A DNA stretch of 64,000 nt from NCBI RefSeq assembly GCF_002355895.1, contig NZ_AP017652.1, positions 963,001 through 1,027,000 of the forward strand. The letters run 5' to 3'. Under the pieces are notes generated by a model, which worked only from the letters and a program-made list of their open reading frames with translations, was not told the origin of the DNA and did no database searches. The translations under genes and the position numbers were made by a program. Below, piece by piece: positions 48,055-56,570 of the stretch (within the stretch, counting starts at the first letter, position 1; each line of letters begins with the position of its first letter). This stretch comes from Streptococcus sp. NPS 308 (GTDB lineage: Bacteria > Bacillota > Bacilli > Lactobacillales > Streptococcaceae).

Positions 48055-49026
48055 TTACACTAGTTCTACATCAACTCCAGCTGCAGCAAAAGTTTCCTTA
48101 ACTTGTTCAAAATTACTTGACATGATTGTCGCTTGTTTTAAATTTCGGAACTGCTTTAATTCAGCCAAACTAACCTCATTCAAATCAAAAATACTATCCT
48201 CACCATCCCACTGAGGAATCAGATTCATAAAGATTTCATTACCGCCATCCATATCAATCTCTTTTACAAGACTTGCATACTTCTGTGAAATCTGAAAATT
48301 TTTAAAGTATTCTAATGCAGGCTCGACAAGTTCTGTACTTTCTGTATCAATATCCAACTCGCTAAATTCCTCTGAAAAATCAAAAATATCAAAAGCTGGC
48401 TTTAAAACCTCTAAATCATACATCAATACTTGGATAATAGCTAGTTTAAAATTCAGATTATCAAAATGAAGATATTTTTCTTGAACAACTTTTGGATTTG
48501 ATTTTTGACGTTCATGCTTGATTTCTGGATAGTAAGAAATGGTGAGTGGATATCTCATTACATCTGGTCTTCCATTAAAATTGGTTCCACGAGGGGTCCA
48601 TAAAATAAAATTGAAATCCCCAGTTCTGTGTCTATCATAAAGAAAATAGGGAGGCTTCCCATCAGTGGATACTACGGCTTGACAAGGCATCTTGGGTAAT
48701 TCTTCTTCCCCAAACATAGGTTTTACAACATCACCAAAGTAGAAACTGATAGTAGAAAGTAGATGCTCATCATCAATATAGACCCTGCATTTCTTTAAAT
48801 GATTCTTGACAGAAAACGAATGTTCAAATACAATACCAGCATTGTCGTAAATGTACTTTATGTATTTATTTTCTTTTTTGACAACCTGATCAGGCTTTCC
48901 TAATACAGCTTCAATATCTTTCAAAGATAAAGGAAAAGACAAGCTGGTTCCGTTCATTACCATTGAATTGTCATGAAAATTGATTTCGAGGTTTTTAGGA
49001 CTTTTCTTTTTAAAAAAACTAAACAT
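48055..49026 (-). CDS. DUF6892-like protein, possible immunity protein
   Basis: 323-residue soluble acidic protein. The first half (NLEINFHDNSMVMNG, VLGKPDQVVKK) and the second half (LNFKLAIIQVLMYDLEVLKPAF, IPQWDGEDSIFDLNEVS) look like two domains often found together in proteins linked to polymorphic-toxin loci (DUF6892 and a DUF7738-like N-terminus). AGGAG precedes the ATG. Function is inference by resemblance; no toxin gene is in the window. Confidence 0.5.
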   Translation of the reverse strand: MFSFFKKKSPKNLEINFHDNSMVMNGTSLSFPLSLKDIEAVLGKPDQVVKKENKYIKYIYDNAGIVFEHSFSVKNHLKKCRVYIDDEHLLSTISFYFGDVVKPMFGEEELPKMPCQAVVSTDGKPPYFLYDRHRTGDFNFILWTPRGTNFNGRPDVMRYPLTISYYPEIKHERQKSNPKVVQEKYLHFDNLNFKLAIIQVLMYDLEVLKPAFDIFDFSEEFSELDIDTESTELVEPALEYFKNFQISQKYASLVKEIDMDGGNEIFMNLIPQWDGEDSIFDLNEVSLAELKQFRNLKQATIMSSNFEQVKETFAAAGVDVELV

Positions 49027-49166
49027 TTGATTCTCCTATTTATAATTTGTTTATCTAAATGCATCAAATCTATTTTTCTAACATCAGAAAATTTACTGTA
49101 TAAAATAAAGTTTTGCCGTATTTTTCGTCCGTAGGATTAAAAAAGCAGGAAGCCTTCTGAAAATTA

Positions 49167-49203
49167 ATTACTCTTCACTAATAGACTTACCGCCTCTGCA
49201 TGT
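49167..49203 (-). repeat. Displaced rlmD-like 3' end at the left Mega boundary
   Basis: Minus strand reads ..SAHAEAVSLLVKSN and stop, closely resembling the RlmD C-terminus [10 protein letters not shown]. It contains the ACTTACCGCCTC direct repeat. Probably the original or an earlier rlmD tail pushed away by insertions. Confidence 0.7.
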
Positions 49204-49257
49204 GCTGAGAGCTTTCTTCTATACTAATAGACGAAAGGGTGTGAAAATGATTTTTAA

Positions 49258-49688
49258 ATGATACTGTGGAACGGAACAGTAGCCCTAGTATTGACTACTG
49301 TCGTTTCTATTCATATTGGCTATTCTAGGACTGAGATGAAAAAATCTATAAATGCTCAGAATAAAATTGAACCCGCAAATCTCCCCAAAACAATGGTGAG
49401 TCATGTACTTGTATTATTCCGAAAAAATACACCTCTGGTGCAGTGAGACAAATTGGTGTATCTTATAGTGGCTTCGTAGATGAAAGCTATACTCTACTAT
49501 CACTCTTTGATGATGTAGAACAAATTGAAAAAGATAATAGACTTCAGACAGCTATTGATGTTGTCAGAGAACAGTTTGGTTTTTTAGCCATACAAAAAGG
49601 AACCGTCCTAACTGAAGGTTCCAGAAATATTGAACGCAGTAAACTTATCGGTGGTCATTCCGCGGGTGGATTGGAGGGATTAAAATGA
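49258..49688 (+). pseudogene. Y-family polymerase (UmuC/UvrX-like) C-terminal remnant
   Basis: Only the C-terminal part remains: SIHIGYSRTE, then SYSGFVDESYTLLSLFDDVEQIEK and KLIGGHSAGGLEGLK, as in mobile-element UmuC proteins. Catalytic palm residues are missing. A frameshift separates LVLFRKNTPLVQ from RQIGVSYSGF. The A-run after CG near 49420 has six A; one more would give FRKKYTSGAVRQIG, the expected sequence. The 5' end is cut by the Mega boundary. Nonfunctional as polymerase. Confidence 0.85.
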
Positions 49689-50020
49689 AACAAGAAAAAA
49701 ATACAGTACAATTTTCAGAAATCCGTAGCAAAGGATGTAATGATATTGAAATGCTTGAAAGATTTTTACATGGAATCGTTGAAACAGCAACTTCAAAACT
49801 TCGTCAGAGAAAACTCAAAACAACTGAAATATCGATACGACTAGTACATGCTAAATCTGAAAACCGATTACCATTGGAATTTACATTTAGCATTAAGCCA
49901 ACAAGCTCATCTGTGATAATCTATACTGAGGTAATCAATCGCTTTAAAGAATGTTACACAGGTGGGGGAATTCAAGGTTTTACGATTCAATTTGATAAAA
50001 ATACCCTTGCCTCTGCATAG
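49685..50020 (+). CDS. Small hypothetical protein of the Mega SOS-like cassette
   Basis: 111 residues, mixed alpha/beta, no known motif. The start overlaps the umuC remnant stop (ATGA) and the next gene follows within 15 bp, so it is in a polycistronic cassette. Such genes accompany umuC-like genes in Tn5252-type elements. Function unknown. Confidence 0.65.
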   Translation: MKQEKNTVQFSEIRSKGCNDIEMLERFLHGIVETATSKLRQRKLKTTEISIRLVHAKSENRLPLEFTFSIKPTSSSVIIYTEVINRFKECYTGGGIQGFTIQFDKNTLASA

Positions 50021-50032
50021 AAAGGATTTGAT

Positions 50033-50401
50033 ATGATTGACCGTTCATATTTACCATTTCAATCAGCAAGAGAGTACCAGGATACAAAGATGCAAAAATG
50101 GATGGGCTTTTTCCTATCTGAACATGCATCAGCACTCTCTGATGATACAAACAAAGTAACGTACATGTCTGACTTATCACTAGAGAAGAAATTATTACTC
50201 CTCAGTCAAGTATACGCCGGGCAGCTACGCACACGCATTCAAGTGATTGAAAAAAACAAGCGTGTTTCCTACACTGGAACAATACCAAGTCTGACCAAAG
50301 ATTTCATTTTGATAAAAACTACAACAGGTCACATCAATTTGAAATTAAAAGACATTATTAGTATTGAACTTGTCGAGGAGGTGCTCTATGAATCAGCTTG
50401 A
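50033..50401 (+). CDS. YolD-like protein of the umuC cassette
   Basis: 122 residues beginning MIDRSYLPFQSAREYQD and KMQKWMGFFLSEH, the typical start of proteins next to mobile umuC genes. The C-terminal half (QLRTRIQVIEKNKRVSYTGTIP, then DIISIELVEE) resembles YolD-type beta domains. AAAGGATT before the ATG. It may modulate the lesion-bypass polymerase in intact cassettes. Confidence 0.7.
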   Translation: MIDRSYLPFQSAREYQDTKMQKWMGFFLSEHASALSDDTNKVTYMSDLSLEKKLLLLSQVYAGQLRTRIQVIEKNKRVSYTGTIPSLTKDFILIKTTTGHINLKLKDIISIELVEEVLYESA

Positions 50402-50687
50402 GTTTCAGCGTAATCACCTACAAATGGACTATTATAGCGAGAGCTACCAAGATTTTGAACGTGACTTCTACCGCTACTCTAACATGAATATTCCATTGAC
50501 CTTCCTAACTGATGATATCCTAAAAACAATGGCGACTTCACGTAAGAATTACTTTGTCCTCAATAAGGAAAAGTCCAGAGATAACCGCGATCACTTCTTC
50601 ATATTTGAAGTAAGTACCGTAGATGAGAATCCGCTAATCTATCATTATACATATAAGAAAACTACAATATATTTAGCAGAAAAATAG
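50388..50687 (+). CDS. DUF5960-like small protein
   Basis: 99 residues starting MNQLEFQRNHLQMDYYS, with FERDFYRYSNMNIPLTFL and DNRDHFFIFEV, a pattern I associate with the streptococcal DUF5960 family in conjugative elements. GAGGTG precedes the ATG at 50388, overlapping the preceding gene by 14 bp. A terminator follows. Function unknown. Confidence 0.65.
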   Translation: MNQLEFQRNHLQMDYYSESYQDFERDFYRYSNMNIPLTFLTDDILKTMATSRKNYFVLNKEKSRDNRDHFFIFEVSTVDENPLIYHYTYKKTTIYLAEK

Positions 50688-50716
50688 GAGCAGTTCAATT
50701 GACTGTTCCTATTTTT
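50683..50716 (+). terminator. Terminator of the umuC cassette
   Basis: AATAGGAGCAGT pairs with ACTGTTCCTATT (one G.T pair) around a 7-nt loop, followed by T-rich sequence; overlaps the stop codon. Confidence 0.8.
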
Positions 50717-50804
50717 AATATTCATAAAATCTAAAGTCTTTATACTCTTTAACAATGGAGTCGCCAACCAGAACAGACTATACTGACCAGCGACTACCTT
50801 AAAT

Positions 50805-52268
50805 TTAATGTTTCAGATTTATTTTCTTATCTCTAATTTCATAAACTACATCTGCTACATTTTCGAGTAATCGTTTATCGTGGGTGATAAACACGATAGT
50901 TCCGGTGTACTCCTTCATTAGTATTTCCAAAGCCTCTAAACTTGGTATGTCAAGGAAGTTACTGGGTTCATCCATTATTAGGATGTTATATCTACCCATG
51001 AGCATTTTAGCAAGCAACAATTTTATAATTTCTCCACCGCTTAAAACAGATAAACTTTTTCCAATATCGTTCTGTTTGAACCCCATAGATGCTAGCACTG
51101 AACGAATTTCTGATATATTGTAGTCACAATCCTTCTGCATAAACTCCATAACATTCTGATTACTGTTGTACTTGTAACCATTCTGTGCAAAGTAACCTAT
51201 TTTTGCCTTAGGCGAAATAGAAATTCCTTCTTCATGGTTTAAGATCATTTGGATTAAAGTTGTTTTTCCGATTCCATTACCACCAGTTAACGCCACTTTT
51301 GCTCCTAACGGAATTTGAAAAGATGCATTTTCAAACAGAGCCTTATCCCCAAATACTTTATTAATTTCTGCACCGACTATAGGGTATGGATTATGGAGCT
51401 CCAATGCTTTACTTTGCCTGAAACGAATTCTGCGAATGCCTTCCGGAGCTTCTACTTTTCCTAAGGCCGCAATCCTGTGCTCTAGGGTTTTAGCAGCATT
51501 ATACATCTTTTTTTCCTTACTTCCTATTGATTTTTGATGAGCTAAACGCCCTCCGTCTTCAGTACTTTTTTTCTTTGAAGAACCTTTTGCCTTCTGTTCT
51601 ATTTTACGAGCCTGTTTTCGCTTTTCCTCCGCAGCCCTTTCCAATCGGGCACGTTCCGCAATAAATTGTTCGTATTCTGCAGCTTGGCTCTTACGTTCTT
51701 CCTCTTTCTGACGAAGATAATCAGAATAGTTTCCCCAATACTCAGTGATTTTGCCATCTTTCAGTTCCCATATTTTATCTACTATTTCATCAAGAAAATA
51801 GCGGTCATGGCTAATAACTAACAGTGCACCTGTAAAATATTTTAGCTGTCCTATTAGAAAATCAATTCCTTCACGGTCTAAATGGCTCGTAGGTTCATCC
51901 GCTAAAATACCATGAACCTGTGCCGATAAGGCCTGTGCTATTTTAAGCCTTGTTTCTTCACCACCGCTCATAGTCTGTATATTTAATTGCTCAACACCTA
52001 GCTTGCCTACAAGTGCAAAATCTTTTTCCTCCTGCAGAGTTACTTCGTCCAACTGGGGAATATAGGCAAGTTCACCCAGACGATTCATTTTACATCCTGG
52101 GGGAGTTAATTCTCCTAAAAGTACCCTGAGTAAAGTGCTTTTTCCAGCACCATTTGCTCCTACTAAACCAATACGGTCATAATCATATACTTCTAATTCA
52201 TTTATATCTAAAACATCGCGTCCTTTGAATTCCACACGAATGTCTTTTGCTTTTAATATTAATTCCAT
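50805..52268 (-). CDS. msrD: Msr(D) (Mel) ABC-F ribosomal protection protein
   Basis: 487-residue ABC-F protein with two ATPase domains and no membrane segment. ABC1 has GANGAGKST near residue 40, MSGGEETRL and DEPTSHLD. A charged interdomain linker (the P-tRNA interaction arm, about 180-260, [19 protein letters not shown]) follows. ABC2 has [18 protein letters not shown] and DEPSNFLD. It displaces macrolides and ketolides from the ribosome and works with Mef. AGGAGG before the ATG. Cotranscribed with mef 119 bp upstream. Confidence 0.95.
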
Positions 52269-52387
52269 AACATTTCCTCCTGTCTATAATCGCATGCTTT
52301 CATTTGCTTGTATGCAGGGAAAACCCTGCGATTTTAGCAGGAAGAGTTACATGAAAATAAGATACATAAATATTCCTCCAATATTGT

Positions 52388-53605
52388 TTATTTTAAATCT
52401 AATTTTCTAACCTCAGTTATCATTTGGCAAACTATAGCAATGCCAATAATTAAAATACCTGATAGTAAAAACCAATGATTTACACCGATTTTATCAGCAA
52501 AGAATCCAGAAAGAATTAACCCAATTGGCATAGCAAGTGACATGATACTTCCGATCAAAGAAAATACACGTCCTAAATATTCAGGCTTAATTTTCTCCTG
52601 AAAAAGAGCTGTTTGCACACCGCTATAAAATGGCACCGAAAGCCCCATTATTGCACAGCAAACTACGAATATTACAAATCCATTTGGAGGAAGTATTCCC
52701 GAAACGGCTAAACTGGTCCCCATTATAAAAAATGAACTTGTTATTAGTAATACATGCTTTTCGAAGCCCCCTAATCTTCCTAATAATAAGCCTCCTGCTA
52801 GCATCCCAAATGCAAAGGAAATTTCCGTAATAGAAATATGCACAGGCGTTCCATTAAAGTGTTCCATGCTTATTAAAGGAAATAGTGCATTGATTGGCAT
52901 ATAAACAAAAGTATATAGTGTTCCTAAGAGTAATAAGGCAAACAATCCTTTGTTTTGTCTCAGAACCACAACTCCTTCTTTCATCTCCCTTATGAAATTT
53001 GGTTCTAAACTTTGCACTTGATTACCCAGCTTAGGTATACGTACAATTGCTACCGTAATAGATGCAATCACAGCACCCAATACGTCGATGGCAATAATAG
53101 CATTTAAATCCCAAACGGAGTATAAGAGTGCTGCAACTGCCGGACTAACAATATAGCTTATAGACTGCAAAGACTGACTATAGCCTGCGCATTTCGTTAG
53201 CTGTTCTTCTGGTACTAAAAGTGGTGTAACCGCATTGAGTGCTGGGGTATGAAAAGCTGTTCCAATGCTACGGATAAACAATACTATCATAATCATCCAG
53301 ACAGGTAGCTCCATACAGAATGCAACAATAGCAAGCACTGCACCAGCTGCTGCGATAATTAAATCGGCACCAATCATTATCTTCTTCCTATCATGACGAT
53401 CCACTAGCACACCAATGGCAGGTCCCAAAATCGCATAGGGTAAAAAACCTACTAATGAAGCCATAGACAAGACCATCGCAGATCCTGTTTTTTCTGTAAG
53501 GTAAAAAATAATCGCCATTTGCAGGATGGCACTAGTGATTAATGATACTGCTTGCCCTGCCCATATTGCATAAAATTTTCGTTTCCAATTGTTGTATTTT
53601 TCCAT
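52388..53605 (-). CDS. mefE: Mef macrolide efflux MFS transporter
   Basis: 405 residues, about 12 membrane helices, major facilitator superfamily. Visible MFS loop motif GVLVDRHDRKKIMIG after TM2. The sequence starts MEKYNNWKRKFYAIWAGQAVS, as in Mef(A)/Mef(E). Exports 14- and 15-membered macrolides (M phenotype). The Mega context favours the mef(E) subclass, but I cannot exclude a mosaic by eye. Expression is governed by the leader-peptide attenuator upstream. AGGAG before the ATG. Confidence 0.95.
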   Translation of the reverse strand: MEKYNNWKRKFYAIWAGQAVSLITSAILQMAIIFYLTEKTGSAMVLSMASLVGFLPYAILGPAIGVLVDRHDRKKIMIGADLIIAAAGAVLAIVAFCMELPVWMIMIVLFIRSIGTAFHTPALNAVTPLLVPEEQLTKCAGYSQSLQSISYIVSPAVAALLYSVWDLNAIIAIDVLGAVIASITVAIVRIPKLGNQVQSLEPNFIREMKEGVVVLRQNKGLFALLLLGTLYTFVYMPINALFPLISMEHFNGTPVHISITEISFAFGMLAGGLLLGRLGGFEKHVLLITSSFFIMGTSLAVSGILPPNGFVIFVVCCAIMGLSVPFYSGVQTALFQEKIKPEYLGRVFSLIGSIMSLAMPIGLILSGFFADKIGVNHWFLLSGILIIGIAIVCQMITEVRKLDLK

Positions 53606-53667
53606 TTATATTATCTCCTGCATATTATTTTGCTTGAATTTCTATTTTGAATAGCATTCTAGGCAAT

Positions 53668-53709
53668 AAAAAATGCAGGCCAAACCCCACAATGTGGCTT
53701 TTGGTCTGC
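53668..53709 (-). terminator. Attenuator terminator upstream of mef
   Basis: Minus strand: a 16-bp stem, with a few mismatches, begins GCAGACCAAAAGCCAC, has a 3-nt loop ATT, continues GTGGGGTTTGGCCTGC, and is followed by A then six T. Located between the leader peptide and mef; macrolide-stalled ribosomes on the leader would prevent its use. Confidence 0.85.
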
Positions 53710-53872
53710 ATACATACAATTTGGAAACATTCATATTAAAGACATAGTTAAATAAAGGTATAGTTAAATAACCAATATCCTCACCGTAACTAATGAATGC
53801 TCAATATCGTATAAATAAGCACAACAAAAAAGCCTATCATCGGGTATAGATTCTGCTTTTTTTATTGCCAGC

Positions 53873-53899
53873 TTATCTTAAACGCATTGAGGCTGTCAT
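53873..53899 (-). CDS. mefL: mef leader peptide MTASMRLR
   Basis: Eight-codon ORF reading MTASMRLR followed by TAA, preceded by AGGAGG. This is the known regulatory peptide of the mef(E)/mel operon. Erythromycin-bound ribosomes stall on it (the RLR end belongs to the +X+ arrest class) and allow transcription through the downstream terminator. Located 267 bp before the mef start. The 53606-53990 gap is fully explained by the attenuator, leader and promoter. Confidence 0.92.
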   Translation of the reverse strand: MTASMRLR

Positions 53900-53939
53900 A
53901 GTTTCGGTTCCTCCTACATCTTTGTTTATATCAATTTAT

Positions 53940-53968
53940 AGTATAACACAACAAGATGATATGTTCAA
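53940..53968 (-). promoter_or_regulatory. Promoter of the mef-msrD operon
   Basis: Minus strand -35 TTGAAC (53963-53968) and -10 TATACT (53940-53945) spaced 17 bp. Confidence 0.75.
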
Positions 53969-53990
53969 TATAAAAGTTATGGAATGAGAC

Positions 53991-54161
53991 TCATACTTCC
54001 AATTCGATGCCAGATTTAAAGGATATGACGAAGTTTTCTTCATAGACTGTAACGCTCTGGATTATCTTCCTTAGTAGCAAGCGATTAGCTTTCACAAAAT
54101 CTTCTGTTTGTAGTTTTAAAAATTCATCAGGATTTTCTAACTCAACCTCAAAATATTTCAT
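53991..54161 (-). pseudogene. Serine recombinase C-terminal fragment
   Basis: 56-residue remnant ending in RLLLRKIIQSVTVYEENFVISFKSGIELEV in separate segments, the usual tail of large serine recombinases from ICEs and phages. Catalytic and DNA-binding domains are absent, so it cannot recombine. It may be expressed as a short ORF (MKYFEVELEN start after GAGGG). It suggests Mega descends from an element moved by a serine recombinase. Confidence 0.7.
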
Positions 54162-54502
54162 TTTACATTCCCTCATTTCATTTATTGATAAATTGAGTTT
54201 GCAAAAAAGAGTGGACAATTTTTGTCTACTCTTAACCTTTAAAATAGTTTTTTTTAATCGATTTGAAGTTGCCTAAATTATTACTTATTCGGTAAAATGA
54301 AGTATTGCTTTCAACAGATTTCCTTCAACTACACTTCACTTGATTCAAACAAGGTGGGTACATTTCTATTCCCACAAACTCCTTGTCAATGGAAACAAAC
54401 ACGTACCCACAGGGTAAATGGAAATAGAAACTGATAATTTCTAGCTATCACTTCTACTCATTCCAAAAATTTTCTCACTCTGATACTTACCCACCATAAA
54501 GC

Positions 54503-54526
54503 AAAAAGCCTTGCAATCAAGGCTTT
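54503..54526 (-). terminator. Terminator in the Mega right flank
   Basis: Minus strand AAAGCCTTG/CAAGGCTTT followed by TTGC. The same stem recurs at 58385-58408. The rest of 54162-55062 has no intact gene: it holds recombination scars (rlmD tails) and decayed coding pieces such as a minus-strand frame with FHLPCGYVFVSID. Confidence 0.6.
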
Positions 54527-54679
54527 CATTATCCCTTTCGTTCAAAGGTTTCTAAGCTTTTACGAGCAGAGCGACACACTCAGCGGTTCGCTATCTCCGT
54601 TCTGTCTGCGTGCTAGCACTTGTCAATCACGGACAGCTATCGCATGGGCGGAAGTAAATGCTAATCTTCGTCGTTTTAC

Positions 54680-54724
54680 TCCTTGACTAGCAAACTTACC
54701 GCCTCAACATGATGCGTTTGCGGA
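54680..54724 (-). repeat. rlmD-like 3' end scar at the right Mega boundary
   Basis: Minus strand encodes VPQTHHVEAVSLLVKE and stop. 54698-54720 is an exact 23-bp copy of 59811-59833. It includes the ACTTACCGCCTC repeat of Mega. A perfect 10-bp hairpin (TTCAAAGCTC/GAGCTTTGAA, 54744-54768) lies between this and the next scar. Confidence 0.8.
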
Positions 54725-54805
54725 ACTCAATAGGTTTGGGGAGTTCAAAGCTCAATTGGAGCTTTGAAGCCTTCTTGCCTTAAAATGAAAAGGTGAGGGG
54801 ATTAG

Positions 54806-54850
54806 CTACGTTTCACTAACAAACTCACACACTCAGCGGTTCGGACTTAC
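54806..54850 (-). repeat. rlmD tail joined to an ARH-type junction
   Basis: 54806-54834 is an exact 29-bp copy of the rlmD 3' terminus (encodes [10 protein letters not shown] and stop). Just upstream on the minus strand is GATACGGTAAGTCCGAACCG, the same junction seen at the ADP-ribosylglycohydrolase fragments. Confidence 0.8.
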
Positions 54851-55062
54851 CGTATCATCAGCGAGAAACAAAGTCTTTTCCATCTTCTAAAGAATCAAAC
54901 ACGACAAAATCTTTAGAATAATCATTTTGGTACAATTCCAATAGATACATCTTTCAATCTCTCAATATTTGAAAAACTAACCGATATTTTAAGCAACTTA
55001 CAATCAAATTATCTAGCCTTTATATACGCATTTATCATATAACGAAGATAATTAAGTGTGGT

Positions 55063-55473
55063 TTATCCAGGATCAACATCTATAGAAGTTATTTTGTAAC
55101 CATCATTATTGTATAAAAATTCCAATTGTAGGGTTAAATCTACTAATTCAGAATCGGAGGTCATCTCATATTCAACAATAAAGCCAGTTTGATCATTAAA
55201 TTCATAAACTTGTAGTTGGGAGTACTCATAATTCGGATGGAAATTACAATCTACACCATATTCATCAATTTTATCAAAATCATTTAATTGTAATGAATCG
55301 TCAATATATTCAAGTAACTCTCTTACATCATCAACTTCTGAACCATCAACACAATTCAAAATATCTCTATAATTATTTAGATGAATTGCTCTTAAAATCT
55401 TTTTAAGTATTTCAATTACTTTTTCTTCATCTAGGTAGTTTTCTTTGTACTCAAAATCATCGAATATTCCCAT
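55063..55473 (-). CDS. Hypothetical acidic protein
   Basis: 136 residues, very acidic, beginning MGIFDDFEYKENYLDEEKV and ending ITSIDVDPG. Beta-rich second half (SQLQVYEFNDQTGFIVEYEMTSD) resembling small SnoaL/NTF2-like or immunity folds, but no secure assignment. AAGGAAG before the ATG. Lies between two scar repeats, like a cassette. Confidence 0.55.
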   Translation of the reverse strand: MGIFDDFEYKENYLDEEKVIEILKKILRAIHLNNYRDILNCVDGSEVDDVRELLEYIDDSLQLNDFDKIDEYGVDCNFHPNYEYSQLQVYEFNDQTGFIVEYEMTSDSELVDLTLQLEFLYNNDGYKITSIDVDPG

Positions 55474-55528
55474 GATAATACTTCCTTTTTTTTGTAATCA
55501 ACTTTAAATCTTATGAATATTAAAAATG

Positions 55529-55690
55529 TTTCACTAGCAAACTCACACACTCAGCGGTTAGGACTTACTGTATCATCCGTGAAAAAACAATCCTCACGAA
55601 ATAAAGGAAAATCCTTCGTTTTGATATTGTTCCATTCGTAAACCGAACCGACAATATCTCCAATAATTGCTCCTAGCATGGTATTCCTCC
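55529..55690 (-). repeat. ARH-fragment/rlmD-tail repeat, copy 1
   Basis: ~160-bp unit repeated at 56419-56582, about 890 bp away. Minus strand: RBS, the 5' end of an ADP-ribosylglycohydrolase gene, then a switch after TDDTV to a sequence like the rlmD tail. Confidence 0.8.
55551..55679 (-). pseudogene. ADP-ribosylglycohydrolase N-terminal fragment (copy 1)
   Basis: 42 codons: MLGAIIGDIVGSVYEW, KDFPLFREDCFFTDDTV, then SPNR and stop. The start and the FTDDT metal motif are those of ADP-ribosylglycohydrolase (DraG/ARH) proteins, which remove ADP-ribose from targets. The remaining ~85% of the enzyme is missing and replaced by the scar sequence, so it cannot be active. Confidence 0.8.
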
Positions 55691-55719
55691 TTACAAACTA
55701 TTAGTTTAGACTGACATTT

Positions 55720-56337
55720 CTACTTGTCATACTCTTTTATCTTATCTGCATATTTAGTTAAAAGATTCTTTGAATAAATTTTTGCATTACTTGAATTTCT
55801 AACTTCTTTCCAAAGAATAGAAGCTACTTTTAGTTTATTCGAGTAATTGTGACTATTTTCATCTGCACAAAAATCCTTAAAAAACTGATTCCATTGACAA
55901 ACCGAATGGTCATACTTGGCATAATCTGAATCTCCATAATAGACTTTTAGCATATCTTGGATTGTAAAACTCAAATCATCTTCTCTTTTTACTTTTCTCC
56001 AAGCTGTCGCCATATCAGCAGTAAATTTAAAGGGCGAAACATCTGTTAAAGTTGAGAAATATTCTCTAAAGTATGCATTAAAGGAGAATCCACATTCAAG
56101 TAAGGGCGTATCTAAGGCAACGACTTCTACTTGTTTCTTTTTCCTTTTTATTGATGATTTTTTAATCAAATTACCCTTAAAGTACTGCTCAATAATATGA
56201 TTGAGTTCTTGTTTTGTACCTCTATATTCAAGTCCTAATGACCTGCATATCTGTGAAAGTTCATCACGATACCAGTAGTATTTATTAAACTCATCAAAGG
56301 ATGTGATTTTATCAAACTCAGGTCTGCTCTCTATCAA
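55720..56337 (-). CDS. SAP-domain-like hypothetical protein
   Basis: 205 residues, basic-rich in the middle (KKSSIKRKKKQ). The N-terminal region (YYWYRDELSQICRSLGLEYRGTKQELNHII) resembles a SAP DNA-binding helix pair. The C-terminal half (FSFNAYFREYFS, MATAWRKVKRE) resembles a domain found with SAP-like regions in streptococcal island proteins. AAGGAGG before the start. Flanked by the two ARH-fragment repeats. Confidence 0.6.
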   Translation of the reverse strand: MIESRPEFDKITSFDEFNKYYWYRDELSQICRSLGLEYRGTKQELNHIIEQYFKGNLIKKSSIKRKKKQVEVVALDTPLLECGFSFNAYFREYFSTLTDVSPFKFTADMATAWRKVKREDDLSFTIQDMLKVYYGDSDYAKYDHSVCQWNQFFKDFCADENSHNYSNKLKVASILWKEVRNSSNAKIYSKNLLTKYADKIKEYDK

Positions 56338-56360
56338 TATAACACCTCCTTAAAAACAGT

Positions 56361-56570
56361 TTAGGTTTTCATTCCTAAATAATGGTATTTTGGTTTCTTT
56401 ATTTTGAGGATTAGCAATGTTTCACTAGCAAACTCACACTCTAAGTGGTTCGGACTTACCGTATCATCTGTAAAAAAGCAGTCTTTCCGAAATAAAGGAA
56501 AATCCTTCGTTTTGATATTGTTCCATTCGTAAACTGAATCTACAATGTCTCCAACTATTGCTCCTAGCAT
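56361..56570 (-). pseudogene. ADP-ribosylglycohydrolase N-terminal fragment (copy 2)
   Basis: 69 codons: MLGAIVGDIVDSVYEW, KDFPLFRKDCFFTDDTV as in copy 1, then SPNHLECEFASE read from the rlmD-like tail and a short run-on. GDIV is followed by D instead of the usual G. AAGGAGG precedes the ATG. Only the first ~15% of an ARH enzyme remains. Confidence 0.8.

Larger units (their letters stand above)
49185..54705. mobile_element. Mega-type macrolide efflux element
   Basis: A 5.5-kb unit bounded by the direct repeat ACTTACCGCCTC at 49185-49196 and 54694-54705 (5,509 bp apart). Contents: decayed umuC-like cassette and three small genes on the plus strand, then msr(D) and mef on the minus strand with leader peptide and attenuator, and a serine-recombinase C-terminal fragment. 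This size and gene set match Mega (macrolide efflux genetic assembly), usually found singly or inside Tn916-like or Tn5252-like elements. Each end encodes an rlmD-like C-terminus (AEAVSLLV), so insertion was at an rlmD 3' end. Confidence 0.85.

Noticed and set aside
54354..54410. Inverted repeat GTGGGTAC..GTACCCAC as an oriT or att core
   Set aside because: Only 8 bp with a 41-nt spacer; no relaxase or recombinase gene nearby. It lies in decayed coding sequence.
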